The translations under genes were made by a program, and so were the position numbers. DNA of 64,000 bases from CAZEQJ01 sp964514385. GTDB lineage: Bacteria > Bacteroidota > Bacteroidia > Cytophagales > Cyclobacteriaceae. Numbering within the stretch: position 1 is the first letter of the stretch; every line of letters starts with the position of its first letter. The stretch covers positions 82,440-146,439 of the forward strand of contig CAZEQJ010000005.1 of assembly GCA_964514385.1 (NCBI GenBank), in the 5' to 3' direction. The notes under the pieces are model-generated. The model had not been told where the DNA came from, searched no databases, and worked only from the letters and a program-made list of their open reading frames with translations. Positions 43,958 to 54,065 of this stretch are shown here, piece by piece.

Positions 43958-45505
43958 TCACTTTATTTCAACCATTATCACAGAAAAGGGTGGAATGCTT
44001 ACAGTAAGGTCTTCACCTTTTAATCTGAAGTCATCAAAATCCATTGTAGTGACTTTATCTGGCTGATCGAAGGTATTGTGATCCTGTAGGTTGTCTGACG
44101 TAAGGATGGTTGCTGAAGCCTTTTTATTGGTAGTTCCTCTGAGTTTCAGATTCACTTCGTGAGTATTATTAGCATCAATATTTACCAGTGAAACATGTAT
44201 GGCTCCCTCATCATCTTTTGATGCTGAAACTGATATAGCGGGCAACCGCTGACCATTAAACTCATAAACCGGGCCGTCAAAGATCTCCGTTGGGATAAGC
44301 TCTGCATCCTGATGCACATTATACATTTTCATCACGTGATAGGTTGGAGTAAGGATCATACGTTCACCCTCTTCCTCTGTGAGAATTACAGCCTGAAGCA
44401 CATTAATAGTTTGTGCAAGGTTGGCCATACGCACCCTATCCGCATGATTATTGAAGATATTGAGCGTAGTGCCGGCAATCATTGCATCCCTCATCGTATT
44501 CTGCTGGTAAAGGAACCCGGGATTAGTTCCTTCTTCCACGTTGTACCATCCACCCCATTCATCGACGATCAGCGCTATGCGTTTTTGGGGATCATATTTG
44601 TCCATAATGGTAGAGTGACGCGTGACCAGCTCCTCCATACGGAGAGCTGTCTGCATAGTTGAAAAATATTGTGCTTCATTATAGTCAACAGCATCACCTT
44701 TGTTATTCCATTCGACATATGAGTAGGAATGTAATGCGACACCCTCAATAAGGTTTCTTCTCACATCACGCATAAGTACCTCCGTCCAGTTGTAGTCTGC
44801 CACATTGGCACCCGATGCTATACGAAACAACCGGCTGGAATTTGACCAGTCGGTCATAAAGGTCGCATATTGCTTGTAAAGGTTGGCATAAAACTCGGGT
44901 GTCATATGTCCGCCGCAGCCCCACATTTCATTTCCAACACCCCAATAGGTAACATTCCACGGCTCTTCCCTTCCATTTTCTCTTCTAAGATCTGCCATAG
45001 GGCTCACAACATCATGATTTACATACTGTACCCAGTCGGCCAACTCCTTAACGGTACCACTTCCTACATTAGCCGCCAGATAGGGTTCTGCTCCGAGTAT
45101 CTCACACATATTTAAAAATTCATGTGTGCCGAAGCTATTGTCTTCGGTAACCCCACCCCACCACTGGTTGACTATAGTAGGGCGTTGCTCTTTCGGGCCT
45201 ATCCCATCCATCCAGTGATAGGTATCAGCAAAACATCCACCCGGCCAGCGTAATACCGGAACTTTTAGATCTTTGAGTGCTTCAATCACATCATTTCTTA
45301 CACCATTTGTATTTGGGATTACTTCGTTGTCCTCTCCCACATAAAATCCGCCGTAAATACACCGACCCAGATGTTCCGCAAAATGGCCGTATATATTTTT
45401 GTCAATCGTATATCTTGACTGGTCAGCGTTGACATAAATGGTTGTCTTCTGAGCCAGAATTGCAAATGATATAAATATAAATAAGGCAAGTAGCTTGATT
45501 TTCAT
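43958..45505 (-). CDS. GH51 alpha-L-arabinofuranosidase (first of three, 515 aa)
   Basis: 515 residues with a signal peptide ending FAILAQ, so periplasmic. GH51 landmarks: YGHFAEHLGRCIYGG, VLRWPGGCFADTYHWMDG, acid/base Glu at about 193 in GVGNEMWGCGG, nucleophile Glu at about 316 in IVDEWGGW. The C-terminal beta domain closes with TVSIPPFSVIMVEIK. It removes terminal or branching arabinofuranosyl units from oligosaccharides. It begins six bases after the second GH51 gene; a 67-base gap separates the upstream GH43. Confidence 0.95.
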   Translation of the reverse strand: MKIKLLALFIFISFAILAQKTTIYVNADQSRYTIDKNIYGHFAEHLGRCIYGGFYVGEDNEVIPNTNGVRNDVIEALKDLKVPVLRWPGGCFADTYHWMDGIGPKEQRPTIVNQWWGGVTEDNSFGTHEFLNMCEILGAEPYLAANVGSGTVKELADWVQYVNHDVVSPMADLRRENGREEPWNVTYWGVGNEMWGCGGHMTPEFYANLYKQYATFMTDWSNSSRLFRIASGANVADYNWTEVLMRDVRRNLIEGVALHSYSYVEWNNKGDAVDYNEAQYFSTMQTALRMEELVTRHSTIMDKYDPQKRIALIVDEWGGWYNVEEGTNPGFLYQQNTMRDAMIAGTTLNIFNNHADRVRMANLAQTINVLQAVILTEEEGERMILTPTYHVMKMYNVHQDAELIPTEIFDGPVYEFNGQRLPAISVSASKDDEGAIHVSLVNIDANNTHEVNLKLRGTTNKKASATILTSDNLQDHNTFDQPDKVTTMDFDDFRLKGEDLTVSIPPFSVIMVEIK

Positions 45506-45511
45506 GATCTG

Positions 45512-47077
45512 TTATCGTTTTATTTTTCCTTTAATTAATGTAAATGAATGTGGTGGAAATGTATAGGTGAATGCATCTCCTTTAGCGTTAATGTCACTTT
45601 GGCGGGTGGTACTTACACGTTCAGTATCAAAATCATTCTGATCTTTGATGTCATTACCATTTACTTCATAAACCTCGAATTTTCCGGTAAAGCTGCCCTC
45701 CTGTGTGATCAGGTCAGTGGTTATGGATTCTTGAAGGTGCCGGTTAACTACCCCAAAAATCACTTCGTCGCCATTTATGGCTGCTGATACATCCAGGTAT
45801 GGGACAAAGTCACGCTGTGAGGTACGCTGCCCCGGGCCATTATCTACGACTTCGGTGCTGTACCCTTCACAATCAACAAATACATCCAGTGATGTGCCAT
45901 GCATATGGTTTGCCATCAATTCCAGCGGAAAAAATATAGTCTGCCTGAACATATCATTTTCAGAAGTAAACATAGGTCCGATGACGTTTACAAGCTGGGC
46001 CATGTTAGCCATTTTGACAACGTCTGCATTTCGAACAAATCCATTCAGAAAGGAACCAATTACGAGGGCATCTTCCAGGTTGTACATTTCTTCAAGTGCG
46101 CGCTCACCACGTGCCGCAGCCCCTCCTCTTGCACGATACCACACATTATACTCGTCCCAGGCTATATAAATAGGCTCTTCACGGTTGGTATGCTGCATTT
46201 CCTCCAGAATCATACCTTTCACCACTTCTGTACGCTCCTCCATGACCAACGGTGTTGCCATGTAATTGTAATAGTTGTCGGCACGGTTGCCGACATAAAT
46301 ATGGAGAGCAATATAATCTACAACATCTCGTAATTCATTCAATACCACTGCATTCCATTCATCCGGATTGGCATCATCGCGATAGTTCGATGACCCTGCT
46401 GCAATAAGTTTTATGGATGGATCTGTCCGCTTCATCAATTTGGCCGCTTCCCTTGCCTTTTTGGCATAATCTACTGCATTCAGGTGCCCCATCTGCCACG
46501 GTCCATCCATTTCATTACCAAGGCTCCAATATTTGATATTATGTGGTTCATTATAACCATGTTGCTTCCTCAACTCGGCATAATAGGGACCTGACGCCAC
46601 ATTGGTATATTCCACCCAGTGCTGCGCCTCTTCGATGGTGCCGGTGCCAAGGTTTACAGCAAAATATGGTTCCGTACCTGCTTTCTTGCACCAGGCCGCA
46701 AACTCATTAGTGCCAAATTCATTGGTTTCAAGCCGATACCAGGCCAACTCGAGTCTGGGAATCCGTTCAGGACCTACTCCGTCCAGCCAGTGGTAATTGG
46801 ATACAAAATTACCACCGGGATAGCGCGTTATGGTCACATTCAGGTCTTTGGTGGCTTGCATTACATCTTTCCTGAAACCATCCTCATCAGAAAGTGGAGA
46901 ATCAGGATCATAAACGCCACCGTATACACAACGTCCCAGATGCTCTACAAAGTTGCCGTATATTAAAGGGTCGATTTCACCAATCGTACGTTCAGGATCA
47001 ATTTTTATTCTTGCATTCTGTGCTACAGAAAGTTGAAAAATAAAAACCGTAAGCAGAGTAAAGATCAGATTTTTCAT
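45512..47077 (-). CDS. GH51 alpha-L-arabinofuranosidase (second of three, 521 aa)
   Basis: 521 residues with a signal peptide (MKNLIFTLLTVFIFQLSVAQ). YGNFVEHLGRCVYGG and ITRYPGGNFVSNYHWLDG match GH51; acid/base Glu about 189 in SLGNEMDGPWQMGH and nucleophile Glu about 309 in IAWDEYNVWY. This GNEMDGPWQ form differs from the neighbour's GNEMWGCGG, so the two belong to different GH51 branches rather than being a recent duplication. Periplasmic debranching or exo-cleavage is expected. Five-base spacing on both sides in the operon. Confidence 0.95.
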   Translation of the reverse strand: MKNLIFTLLTVFIFQLSVAQNARIKIDPERTIGEIDPLIYGNFVEHLGRCVYGGVYDPDSPLSDEDGFRKDVMQATKDLNVTITRYPGGNFVSNYHWLDGVGPERIPRLELAWYRLETNEFGTNEFAAWCKKAGTEPYFAVNLGTGTIEEAQHWVEYTNVASGPYYAELRKQHGYNEPHNIKYWSLGNEMDGPWQMGHLNAVDYAKKAREAAKLMKRTDPSIKLIAAGSSNYRDDANPDEWNAVVLNELRDVVDYIALHIYVGNRADNYYNYMATPLVMEERTEVVKGMILEEMQHTNREEPIYIAWDEYNVWYRARGGAAARGERALEEMYNLEDALVIGSFLNGFVRNADVVKMANMAQLVNVIGPMFTSENDMFRQTIFFPLELMANHMHGTSLDVFVDCEGYSTEVVDNGPGQRTSQRDFVPYLDVSAAINGDEVIFGVVNRHLQESITTDLITQEGSFTGKFEVYEVNGNDIKDQNDFDTERVSTTRQSDINAKGDAFTYTFPPHSFTLIKGKIKR

Positions 47078-47082
47078 AGGAA

Positions 47083-49107
47083 TCAGCTTTTTGGTTGAAC
47101 TTTTATTCTGAGAATATTTAATGACAACGGCCTGGTTTCAAAAGCCGGAGATTCCGGATTAAGATCCACGGTACTTGTCTGAGGAAATATTTCCTGTGGT
47201 GATACAAAGGAATTTTCACTTTGGGTATCTGAGTGGGAAAGTGTTGTAAGAGTAGCTGTCGGTTCTATGCTGTCAACTCCTTCAATAGCTAGTGCTATAT
47301 CTGCGGAGGATTCACTGGCATTCACTATTTTCAGGATCACTTCACCTGCTACATCATCCCAGACGGAAGACACATAAACACCTTGCTGGCCGGTCAGCGG
47401 TTCTCCACTCTGGTGTGCTTTTATCAAATGCGTCCCCGGGTTTGTAGAAAACAGTTGCTGTACGTAATAATTCGGTGTACCATACGACTCAAGGTTGTTA
47501 AACCATATCAGGTCAGGAGTCCATTGCCATCCCTCTGCATGAGCAAATAACGGGGCATAGGAAGTCATTACCACCAGGTCTGCATTTCGTTCAAGGCCTG
47601 TCATGTAGGCTGCCTCTGATAAGGCACATTCCCAGTTGTTTTTATTTTCGGGACTGGCAATGGCGACGCTTTGTGCTGCATATTCACCGGCAAAGACTTT
47701 GGGCCCGTTACGATCATAGCTGTCATAACGGTCTGCATTTTCCAGAAACCATTGCGGTGGCCGATAATAATGCTCATCTATAATTTCTGCATTAAGCTTT
47801 TTGAGCTGCTCCCATCCGTATTCAAACATTTCACCATCCGGAAAAGGGCCGCTACCTGAAATAATCACTATTTCAGGGTGTCTTGCTTTAAGAGCCGACT
47901 CAAATGCTTTATAACGCTCAATATACTGGGGTCCCCATTGCTCATTGCCGATACCAATATACTTCATGTTAAAGGGCTCCGGATGGCCCATCGATGCCCT
48001 TACTGCTCCCCATTCAGAATCAACCGGTCCATTGGCAAATTCAATTAAGTCGAGCGCATCATCAATGTAAGGGCCTAACTGATCCATGGGCACGAGTTCT
48101 CCTGTATTGAACTGACAGGCCATACCACAACCGATAATAGGTAGCGGCTCAGCCCCAAGATCTTCAGAAAGCTGGAAATACTCAAAAAATCCAAGGCCAA
48201 ACGATTGGAAATAATCAGGAGTAAGGCGATGATCAAATTCAGTATTCCATCTGTTGATCAACAGATCGCGATCGGCGATGTCTCCAACGGTTTTTTTCCA
48301 TTGATATCTTCGGGCCAGTGTGCGTCCCTCCACAATACACCCACCCGGAAAACGTAGAAAACCCGGATTTAGGTCAGCCAGCTTCTGGACGAGATCCTGT
48401 CTTAGTCCTTTTTCGCGCCCCATCCATGTATCAGACGGGAAAAGTGATACCATGTCGATATCTGTCACAGTTATACCTTCAAAACGCATTCGGAATCTCG
48501 CCTTTTCAAATGTCCGGTCTGCTGTAAGTGTTGCCGCATAAGGCTGCCATTTGCTACCCGCAAGTTCAAGGCTGGCCTGGGCTATAACTACATTGGCGGT
48601 ATCCAGTAACTCAAGGTAAACGGTAGGGCTACCTTCAATGACACGTGCATCCATAGTGAAGTGATGATCCAGCCCCTGCTTGATGCCCATGCCACGAAAA
48701 CCATAATTAACAAGCTCATATCCCGATGCAGCACGTGTAGTTACCCGTAGATACTTTGCATTTGGCCTGTCTCCTTCCATATTAATAGCAGAAGCAAATC
48801 CTGAGTTATCGTTCATGGAAAAGCGATCACTTTTTGATTGTCGCCACCCCATCAGTGGGTCATCAAATTCAAAAGACCTGTTCTTAATCAGCTCCGCATA
48901 GATCCCCCCATCAGCTGCAAAATTTATATCTTCGAAGAATATGCCATACATAGTAGGTTGTATGGGTGCTATTTTATTGCCTGCTTCAACAGTGATCCTG
49001 ATGCCGTCAATAGCTGCATCCTTTCCGGTATTATCATTTTTGTCCGAACAGGACCATAATACAACGGTCATTAATATAATAGTGAGTACACTAAAGTAAT
49101 TTTTCAT
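47083..49107 (-). CDS. GH51 alpha-L-arabinofuranosidase with N-terminal carbohydrate-binding insert, lipoprotein
   Basis: 674 residues. Lipoprotein signal MKNYFSVLTIILMTVVLWSC (Cys20). After YGIFFEDINFAADGGIYAELI, a jelly-roll segment (about residues 95-225) resembling a CBM4/9-type module interrupts the barrel. The catalytic region has FLRFPGGCIVEG, acid/base Glu about 389 in GIGNEQWGPQ, and nucleophile Glu about 475 in VFAGEYAAQS. This is the long branch of GH51 found in many Bacteroidota. A lipid anchor suggests an outer-membrane position, possibly facing outward. The ATG is two bases from the stop of the propeller gene. Confidence 0.93.
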   Translation of the reverse strand: MKNYFSVLTIILMTVVLWSCSDKNDNTGKDAAIDGIRITVEAGNKIAPIQPTMYGIFFEDINFAADGGIYAELIKNRSFEFDDPLMGWRQSKSDRFSMNDNSGFASAINMEGDRPNAKYLRVTTRAASGYELVNYGFRGMGIKQGLDHHFTMDARVIEGSPTVYLELLDTANVVIAQASLELAGSKWQPYAATLTADRTFEKARFRMRFEGITVTDIDMVSLFPSDTWMGREKGLRQDLVQKLADLNPGFLRFPGGCIVEGRTLARRYQWKKTVGDIADRDLLINRWNTEFDHRLTPDYFQSFGLGFFEYFQLSEDLGAEPLPIIGCGMACQFNTGELVPMDQLGPYIDDALDLIEFANGPVDSEWGAVRASMGHPEPFNMKYIGIGNEQWGPQYIERYKAFESALKARHPEIVIISGSGPFPDGEMFEYGWEQLKKLNAEIIDEHYYRPPQWFLENADRYDSYDRNGPKVFAGEYAAQSVAIASPENKNNWECALSEAAYMTGLERNADLVVMTSYAPLFAHAEGWQWTPDLIWFNNLESYGTPNYYVQQLFSTNPGTHLIKAHQSGEPLTGQQGVYVSSVWDDVAGEVILKIVNASESSADIALAIEGVDSIEPTATLTTLSHSDTQSENSFVSPQEIFPQTSTVDLNPESPAFETRPLSLNILRIKVQPKS

Positions 49108-49109
49108 AT

Positions 49110-52100
49110 TTATCGGTTAGCTAATTCATTATTTGATTGATGTAATGGCGTTCCCTGGAGGTAGTATGCATCAAACCTTCCATTGTTTTTTGTGACGACT
49201 ATAGCTTTGCGATCGCCTATCTTCATTGATAGTAACTGTCGTGAATCGCCTATAGCCTCAAATCCTGAGTTTTTCAATGGAGTAAAATTACCTTTGCCAT
49301 CGTTGATCATCACCCATCCCTGTGATGCATCATAACGTCCGCGTACTACCTCACAATAATAATTGTTTCCCACAGCCAGTATGTCGGTAAACCCATCATT
49401 ATTGATATCCATGGTCATAAAATCCTGAACCGGTGCTATTTGGAGCTCTTTTGGCAGATCATGCATAGCAAAATGGCCATTCCCTTCATTTACAAAGACC
49501 ACCGAGCGTGTAAGGGTTACTTTATGGGAATCAAAGGAGCCTCCAAGTATCCTGAGAATCTGTGAAGTAGTGGCATCAGCGTATTGATAATAAAACTGTA
49601 TGGACTTTTTGAGAACAGGCATACGCGTGCCGAGCAAATCAAATGAGGCTACAGGGTAAGGTCTTCCTTCTTCATAGGCAGAAAAAACAGGTGTAACCAG
49701 CGGTGATTTGGCATCAAAATAAACCTCCATGGGTTGGTCTTCGTGAACATCAAAATCATGATTCAGACCCAGATTGCCCGCCACAATGTCAACATCACCG
49801 TCATTATCAACATCCACAGCCGAGATAGCAGAATAGAAGCCGGGATAGTCCTTCAGATTTGATGACATAAGCTTAAGGCCGCTGGTGGTGTTTAAGAAAA
49901 TCTTAACCGGCATGAATTCACCTGCAATCACAAGATCTTTAATGCCATCATTATCAAAATCGATCCAGTGCGCTTCATCAATCATACCGGCGTAAGAAAG
50001 TCCATCTACAGACTCCGTTTTATCCACAAACCTACCATTCTGATTCTCGAGCAAGTAACTTCTCGGTATTTTTGGATACTGGTTATGGCTGATTCTGCCT
50101 CCAACAAAAAGATCTGTATCCCCATCCTGGTCATAGTCATAGGCAACTACACATTTGGTGCTGCTTGTAATGGCAGGCAATATGTGAGGCTCAAGCAAAT
50201 ATTCTCCGTTTCCTTCGTTTCGATAAATGCGATCCTGGTAGAATTCTACATTACCTGCCTCATATCCGCCGGAGGCTATATAAATATCCAGATCACCATC
50301 ATTATCCATATCAAAAAATGCTGCTCCGGTATCTTCGTGACTGGTGGTTGGCAGCGTTTTTATCTCAAAATCACCTGTTTCAAGCTGGAGATATAAACGT
50401 GCGTTTTTCTGGTACGACCCTCCAACAAACAGATCGTCTCTGCCATCTCCGTTACAATCACCTACTGCAGTAGCTGGACCCAAGCCGGAGTAGGCCTGTA
50501 ACAGTAAGGGTTGTTTTCGGAAGTCATTAAATTCGACCTCTTCATGGTGTATGTTCAGACGGTCTGAAGCGATGAATGCAGGCTGATGTTGCGATTGCAT
50601 TTTTGGAATGGACCTGGCGTCCTCATAATTTAGGACAAGATGTTGATTGGCAGAAATATCAAACTTTATCTGACGCATGCCATCAGGCCATATTACCTCA
50701 AGAGAATCTACCATTTTTATATTACCAAGGCCAAAATGCAGAATGGATGACATACTGCTTTGATACCCCCTGGCCCTGTGCAGAGTGCGCTGGCTGACAT
50801 AATCGCCTGCGTAAATTTTAATTTTAGCACCAATTCCCTGCGTATTCGGGACTTTTCCTGATAATGATATTTTCAGATATGAGGTGGCCGTATCATTTTC
50901 TACCGTTCTGTTATTGAAAATGAAAGCCGGCTGATCGATATTATTTACGATAAGATCAAGGTCTCCGTCATTGTCAAGATCAGCATATGCAGCACCATTG
51001 GAAAGAGATTTTTCCTCTGCCAGCCACACAGCATTCATTTTTGTGAAAGTAAGGTCACGGTTGTTAGTGAACATATAATTCGGAACAGAAATCGATGGCC
51101 GTTTTTCCAGGCTATCAAGGAAGCGGCTTCTTACTTCACCCGAATCCGAAAAGGGGGACAACATGCTGCGACGGAATTTTACAAAATCAAGATCGGTGAT
51201 ATCAGCGCCATACCCATTGGTGACATAAAGATCTTCAAATCCATCATTATTGAAATCAGCCAAAAGGGGTGCCCAGCTCCAGTCGGTACGATGGATGCCT
51301 GCCAACTGTCCAATTTCACTAAATCCATTACCGGTATTCAATTGCAACATATTGCGCATATACTGATAGCCATATCCCCGTATAACTGCCATCTGAAACA
51401 GATCATACTGTTCCGGCCCGTACATCAGCATTTTTCTTTTATGGTCTTCCGGCAGCATATCCAGCGTAATCACATCTTCCAATCCATCGTTATTGATATC
51501 TCCTACATCACATCCCATACTGAAATGGCTGGTATGTTTGAGTAACTCGAGTGAACGTTCAGAAAATGTCCCATTCTGGTTATTCACATACAGAAGATCT
51601 CTGGAAAGGTAGTCATTGGTAATGTAGATATCGGGCCACAAGTCGTTATTTACATCGATAATGGCAGCGCCCAGACCAAAACCCTCGATCCTTATACCTG
51701 CTTCCACCGACACATCAGTGAAAACCGGATGTCCGGCGAGAGAATCGTAATTATTCTGAAGCAGGTGATCGGTATTACGGTTTTCCCGATTGGCAAAGAT
51801 AGGTCGGGCTACAATTGCGGACCGCTCAAAACCACCTCCGGTCAGCAGGTACACATCTAGATCGCCATCCCTATCATAGTCAAAAAAGACTGCCTGATTG
51901 GTTTCTCCGCTATCCTCAAGGCCATAGGCAGCGGCAGATTCTGTAAAGGTAAGATCCTGCTGATTGATATACAGTCTGTTGGGATATTGATCTTTATTGC
52001 CCGGACCACCAACGTTTATATAAATGTCATCATATCCGTCAGCATTAACATCCGCCACTGATACTCCGGTACACCAGCTCCCATTGGTATCTATGCCACT

Positions 52101-52409
52101 TGAAGCCGTAATATCTTTAAAATTAAAATTACCCTCATTTATGTAAATCCTGGAGGGCACCTGATTGCCCGTAAAAACAATATCCTGAAGGCCGTCCCGG
52201 TTAAAATCACCTACACCAACTCCTCCTCCGTTATAAAAATACTCATAAGCCAGAATATTGATAGAATCAGTAGGCTGGAGAATGTTTTGAAAATCAATAC
52301 CGGTTGATTCAGGGTTGAGCCGCTGAAAAACATAATCCTTTTCCATGTGTGAGGTACAGGAGAAAAGAGAAAGCAAAAAAAAACTTGTCAGGCCTAATAT
52401 CCGGAACAT
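49110..52409 (-). CDS. FG-GAP/VCBS repeat protein with UnbV/ASPIC domain, lipoprotein
   Basis: 1099 residues. Lipoprotein signal MFRILGLTSFFLLSLFSC. Thirteen Ca-loop motifs of the D-x-[DN]-x-D-G-x-x-D type can be read (DFNRDGLQD, DVNADGYDD, DYDRDGDLD, DINNDGLED, DFNNDGFED, DLDNDGDLD, DCNGDGRDD, DMDNDGDLD, DYDQDGDTD, DFDNDGIKD, DVDNDGDVD, DINNDGFTD, and the variant DVNNDLWPD), forming two propellers. Between them, at about 530-600, TQGIGAKIKIYAGDYVSQ and RGYQSSMSSILHFGLGN are UnbV/ASPIC. It lies where susE/susF or other glycan-binding lipoproteins are expected, and has no catalytic signature. A surface glycan-binding or scaffold role is an inference. Confidence 0.9.
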   Translation of the reverse strand: MFRILGLTSFFLLSLFSCTSHMEKDYVFQRLNPESTGIDFQNILQPTDSINILAYEYFYNGGGVGVGDFNRDGLQDIVFTGNQVPSRIYINEGNFNFKDITASSGIDTNGSWCTGVSVADVNADGYDDIYINVGGPGNKDQYPNRLYINQQDLTFTESAAAYGLEDSGETNQAVFFDYDRDGDLDVYLLTGGGFERSAIVARPIFANRENRNTDHLLQNNYDSLAGHPVFTDVSVEAGIRIEGFGLGAAIIDVNNDLWPDIYITNDYLSRDLLYVNNQNGTFSERSLELLKHTSHFSMGCDVGDINNDGLEDVITLDMLPEDHKRKMLMYGPEQYDLFQMAVIRGYGYQYMRNMLQLNTGNGFSEIGQLAGIHRTDWSWAPLLADFNNDGFEDLYVTNGYGADITDLDFVKFRRSMLSPFSDSGEVRSRFLDSLEKRPSISVPNYMFTNNRDLTFTKMNAVWLAEEKSLSNGAAYADLDNDGDLDLIVNNIDQPAFIFNNRTVENDTATSYLKISLSGKVPNTQGIGAKIKIYAGDYVSQRTLHRARGYQSSMSSILHFGLGNIKMVDSLEVIWPDGMRQIKFDISANQHLVLNYEDARSIPKMQSQHQPAFIASDRLNIHHEEVEFNDFRKQPLLLQAYSGLGPATAVGDCNGDGRDDLFVGGSYQKNARLYLQLETGDFEIKTLPTTSHEDTGAAFFDMDNDGDLDIYIASGGYEAGNVEFYQDRIYRNEGNGEYLLEPHILPAITSSTKCVVAYDYDQDGDTDLFVGGRISHNQYPKIPRSYLLENQNGRFVDKTESVDGLSYAGMIDEAHWIDFDNDGIKDLVIAGEFMPVKIFLNTTSGLKLMSSNLKDYPGFYSAISAVDVDNDGDVDIVAGNLGLNHDFDVHEDQPMEVYFDAKSPLVTPVFSAYEEGRPYPVASFDLLGTRMPVLKKSIQFYYQYADATTSQILRILGGSFDSHKVTLTRSVVFVNEGNGHFAMHDLPKELQIAPVQDFMTMDINNDGFTDILAVGNNYYCEVVRGRYDASQGWVMINDGKGNFTPLKNSGFEAIGDSRQLLSMKIGDRKAIVVTKNNGRFDAYYLQGTPLHQSNNELANR

Positions 52410-52460
52410 GGGATTGATAAAAAAAGGGAGATGCCATTTTTAGAGGCACCTCCCCACTAT

Positions 52461-54059
52461 TTAGTTCAACAAATTACCAGCAAGATTGGGATTCCTGTCA
52501 ATTTCAGACTGTGGAATCGGCATGAAACGTCGTGCAGGAACAAAGCTGCTAAATTCAGGATCGTTGGCCTGAATCTCGGCAAGTTCGTTGTCCAGTTTTC
52601 CCCAACGTACAAGATCATGGAAGCGCTGACCCTCAATGGCGAGTTCACATACACGCTCATGCTCTATCTGATCCATAAACTGATTCAGCGACATGCCCGC
52701 AAACTCAGCCTGGCGGTCGGGTAGGTTTACCCTGTCACGTACCTGCTGCACATACTGTGCTGCCGTCGGGATATCTCCTGCATTCGCGAGTGCCTCAGCG
52801 TACATCAGCAGTACATCGGCATATCGGATGATATGGTAGTCCATGCCAAAAGTAAAAATATCAAACCCACGTGGAATATAGTCATAAGCGCCTGTATACT
52901 TCTTGATATATACTCCATTAGGGTCAAGAATGGGTACAGTATCTGAAGGATCTGTTGCGAAGTTGGGGCCCGGTCCGTACCATTGTCCACCGTACCCTGT
53001 AGTAAGGCCCTCAGCAGGCTCATAGGAAAGAAGGGTGGCTGAATACCTTGGATCAAGCTCTCCATCAATGGTTCTTTCTTCACGCAGCTCATTTATCAGG
53101 AACTGTGTAGGAAAGAAATCATAGAAATCACGTGCTGAATAGGTAGGCCCGAGGGCATTAAACTGACGCCATGTTGAGCTGGGGTTTCCTCCCCAGTTGA
53201 AGTCAGGGCTGCCTGATGTGGTAAACTCGACCCAGAATATTTTCTCAGGGTTTGCATTTTCTACAGCAGGATCCAGAGAGAAATTTGAGAAATAGTCAGG
53301 TGCCAGTGCATACTGGTTAGAATTTACTACTTCAGCAAACTGATCTCTTGCATCCTCATAGCGCCCCTGATAAAGATATACTTTTCCCAAAAGAGAGCGG
53401 GCAGCACCTTCTGTCACACGACCTACCTGGCCATTATCAGGACCGGTAACATCGTTATAGCTCAATGGAAGCCTGTCTATTGCATCCAGAAGGTCGGATT
53501 CAATCTGTGTGAAAAAATCCGCTTGTGTTACATCCTCATTAGACGGGTAAAACTCGTCTTCACCACCTGGAACGCTCAGGATCAACGGAGGGTTATCGTA
53601 CATGAGTGTCAGGTGCCAGTTGGCTACAGCGCGCATAAAGTAACCCTGACCCAGCAATCTTTCTCTTAGCTGAGGCTCTACATCAGGTATTTCCGGTACA
53701 AATTCAAGCACCTGATTCGACCTGTTTACCAGTATATAATATGCCAGCCAGCATATTTCCCCTGCTCCATCCGTGGGAGGAACTGTGAAATTACTTAATC
53801 CGGAGAGCCATGGCCATGGACTGCGGCTTCTTACTTCATCTCCCCGGCCGTCATTGACACAGGGTGTCATACGCTGATAGAAGCCATCAATAATCAGAGC
53901 GTTGTACATGGCATCTACCGCTGCCACAGCCTCTTCCTGATTGGAATAATATAACGCAGAGCTAAGTTCGTTGGGATTAGCTATATCAAGCTGATCCTGG
54001 CAGGCATTGGTTACAAATCCTGCACTAAGAATAATTACTAAATTTCTAAGTATTTTCAT
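52461..54059 (-). CDS. SusD/RagB-family outer-membrane lipoprotein
   Basis: 532 residues. Lipoprotein signal MKILRNLVIILSAGFVTNAC (Cys20), then the SusD N-terminal ELSSALYYSNQEEAVAAVDAMYNAL. TPR-like helices and the C-terminal RVCELAIEGQRFHDLVRWGKLD and ARRFMPIPQSEIDRNPNLAGN are standard. It caps the SusC barrel and helps capture oligosaccharides, here by context arabino-oligosaccharides. Start is six bases after the susC stop; 51 bases to the propeller gene. Confidence 0.97.
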   Translation of the reverse strand: MKILRNLVIILSAGFVTNACQDQLDIANPNELSSALYYSNQEEAVAAVDAMYNALIIDGFYQRMTPCVNDGRGDEVRSRSPWPWLSGLSNFTVPPTDGAGEICWLAYYILVNRSNQVLEFVPEIPDVEPQLRERLLGQGYFMRAVANWHLTLMYDNPPLILSVPGGEDEFYPSNEDVTQADFFTQIESDLLDAIDRLPLSYNDVTGPDNGQVGRVTEGAARSLLGKVYLYQGRYEDARDQFAEVVNSNQYALAPDYFSNFSLDPAVENANPEKIFWVEFTTSGSPDFNWGGNPSSTWRQFNALGPTYSARDFYDFFPTQFLINELREERTIDGELDPRYSATLLSYEPAEGLTTGYGGQWYGPGPNFATDPSDTVPILDPNGVYIKKYTGAYDYIPRGFDIFTFGMDYHIIRYADVLLMYAEALANAGDIPTAAQYVQQVRDRVNLPDRQAEFAGMSLNQFMDQIEHERVCELAIEGQRFHDLVRWGKLDNELAEIQANDPEFSSFVPARRFMPIPQSEIDRNPNLAGNLLN

Positions 54060-54065
54060 GTTGCT

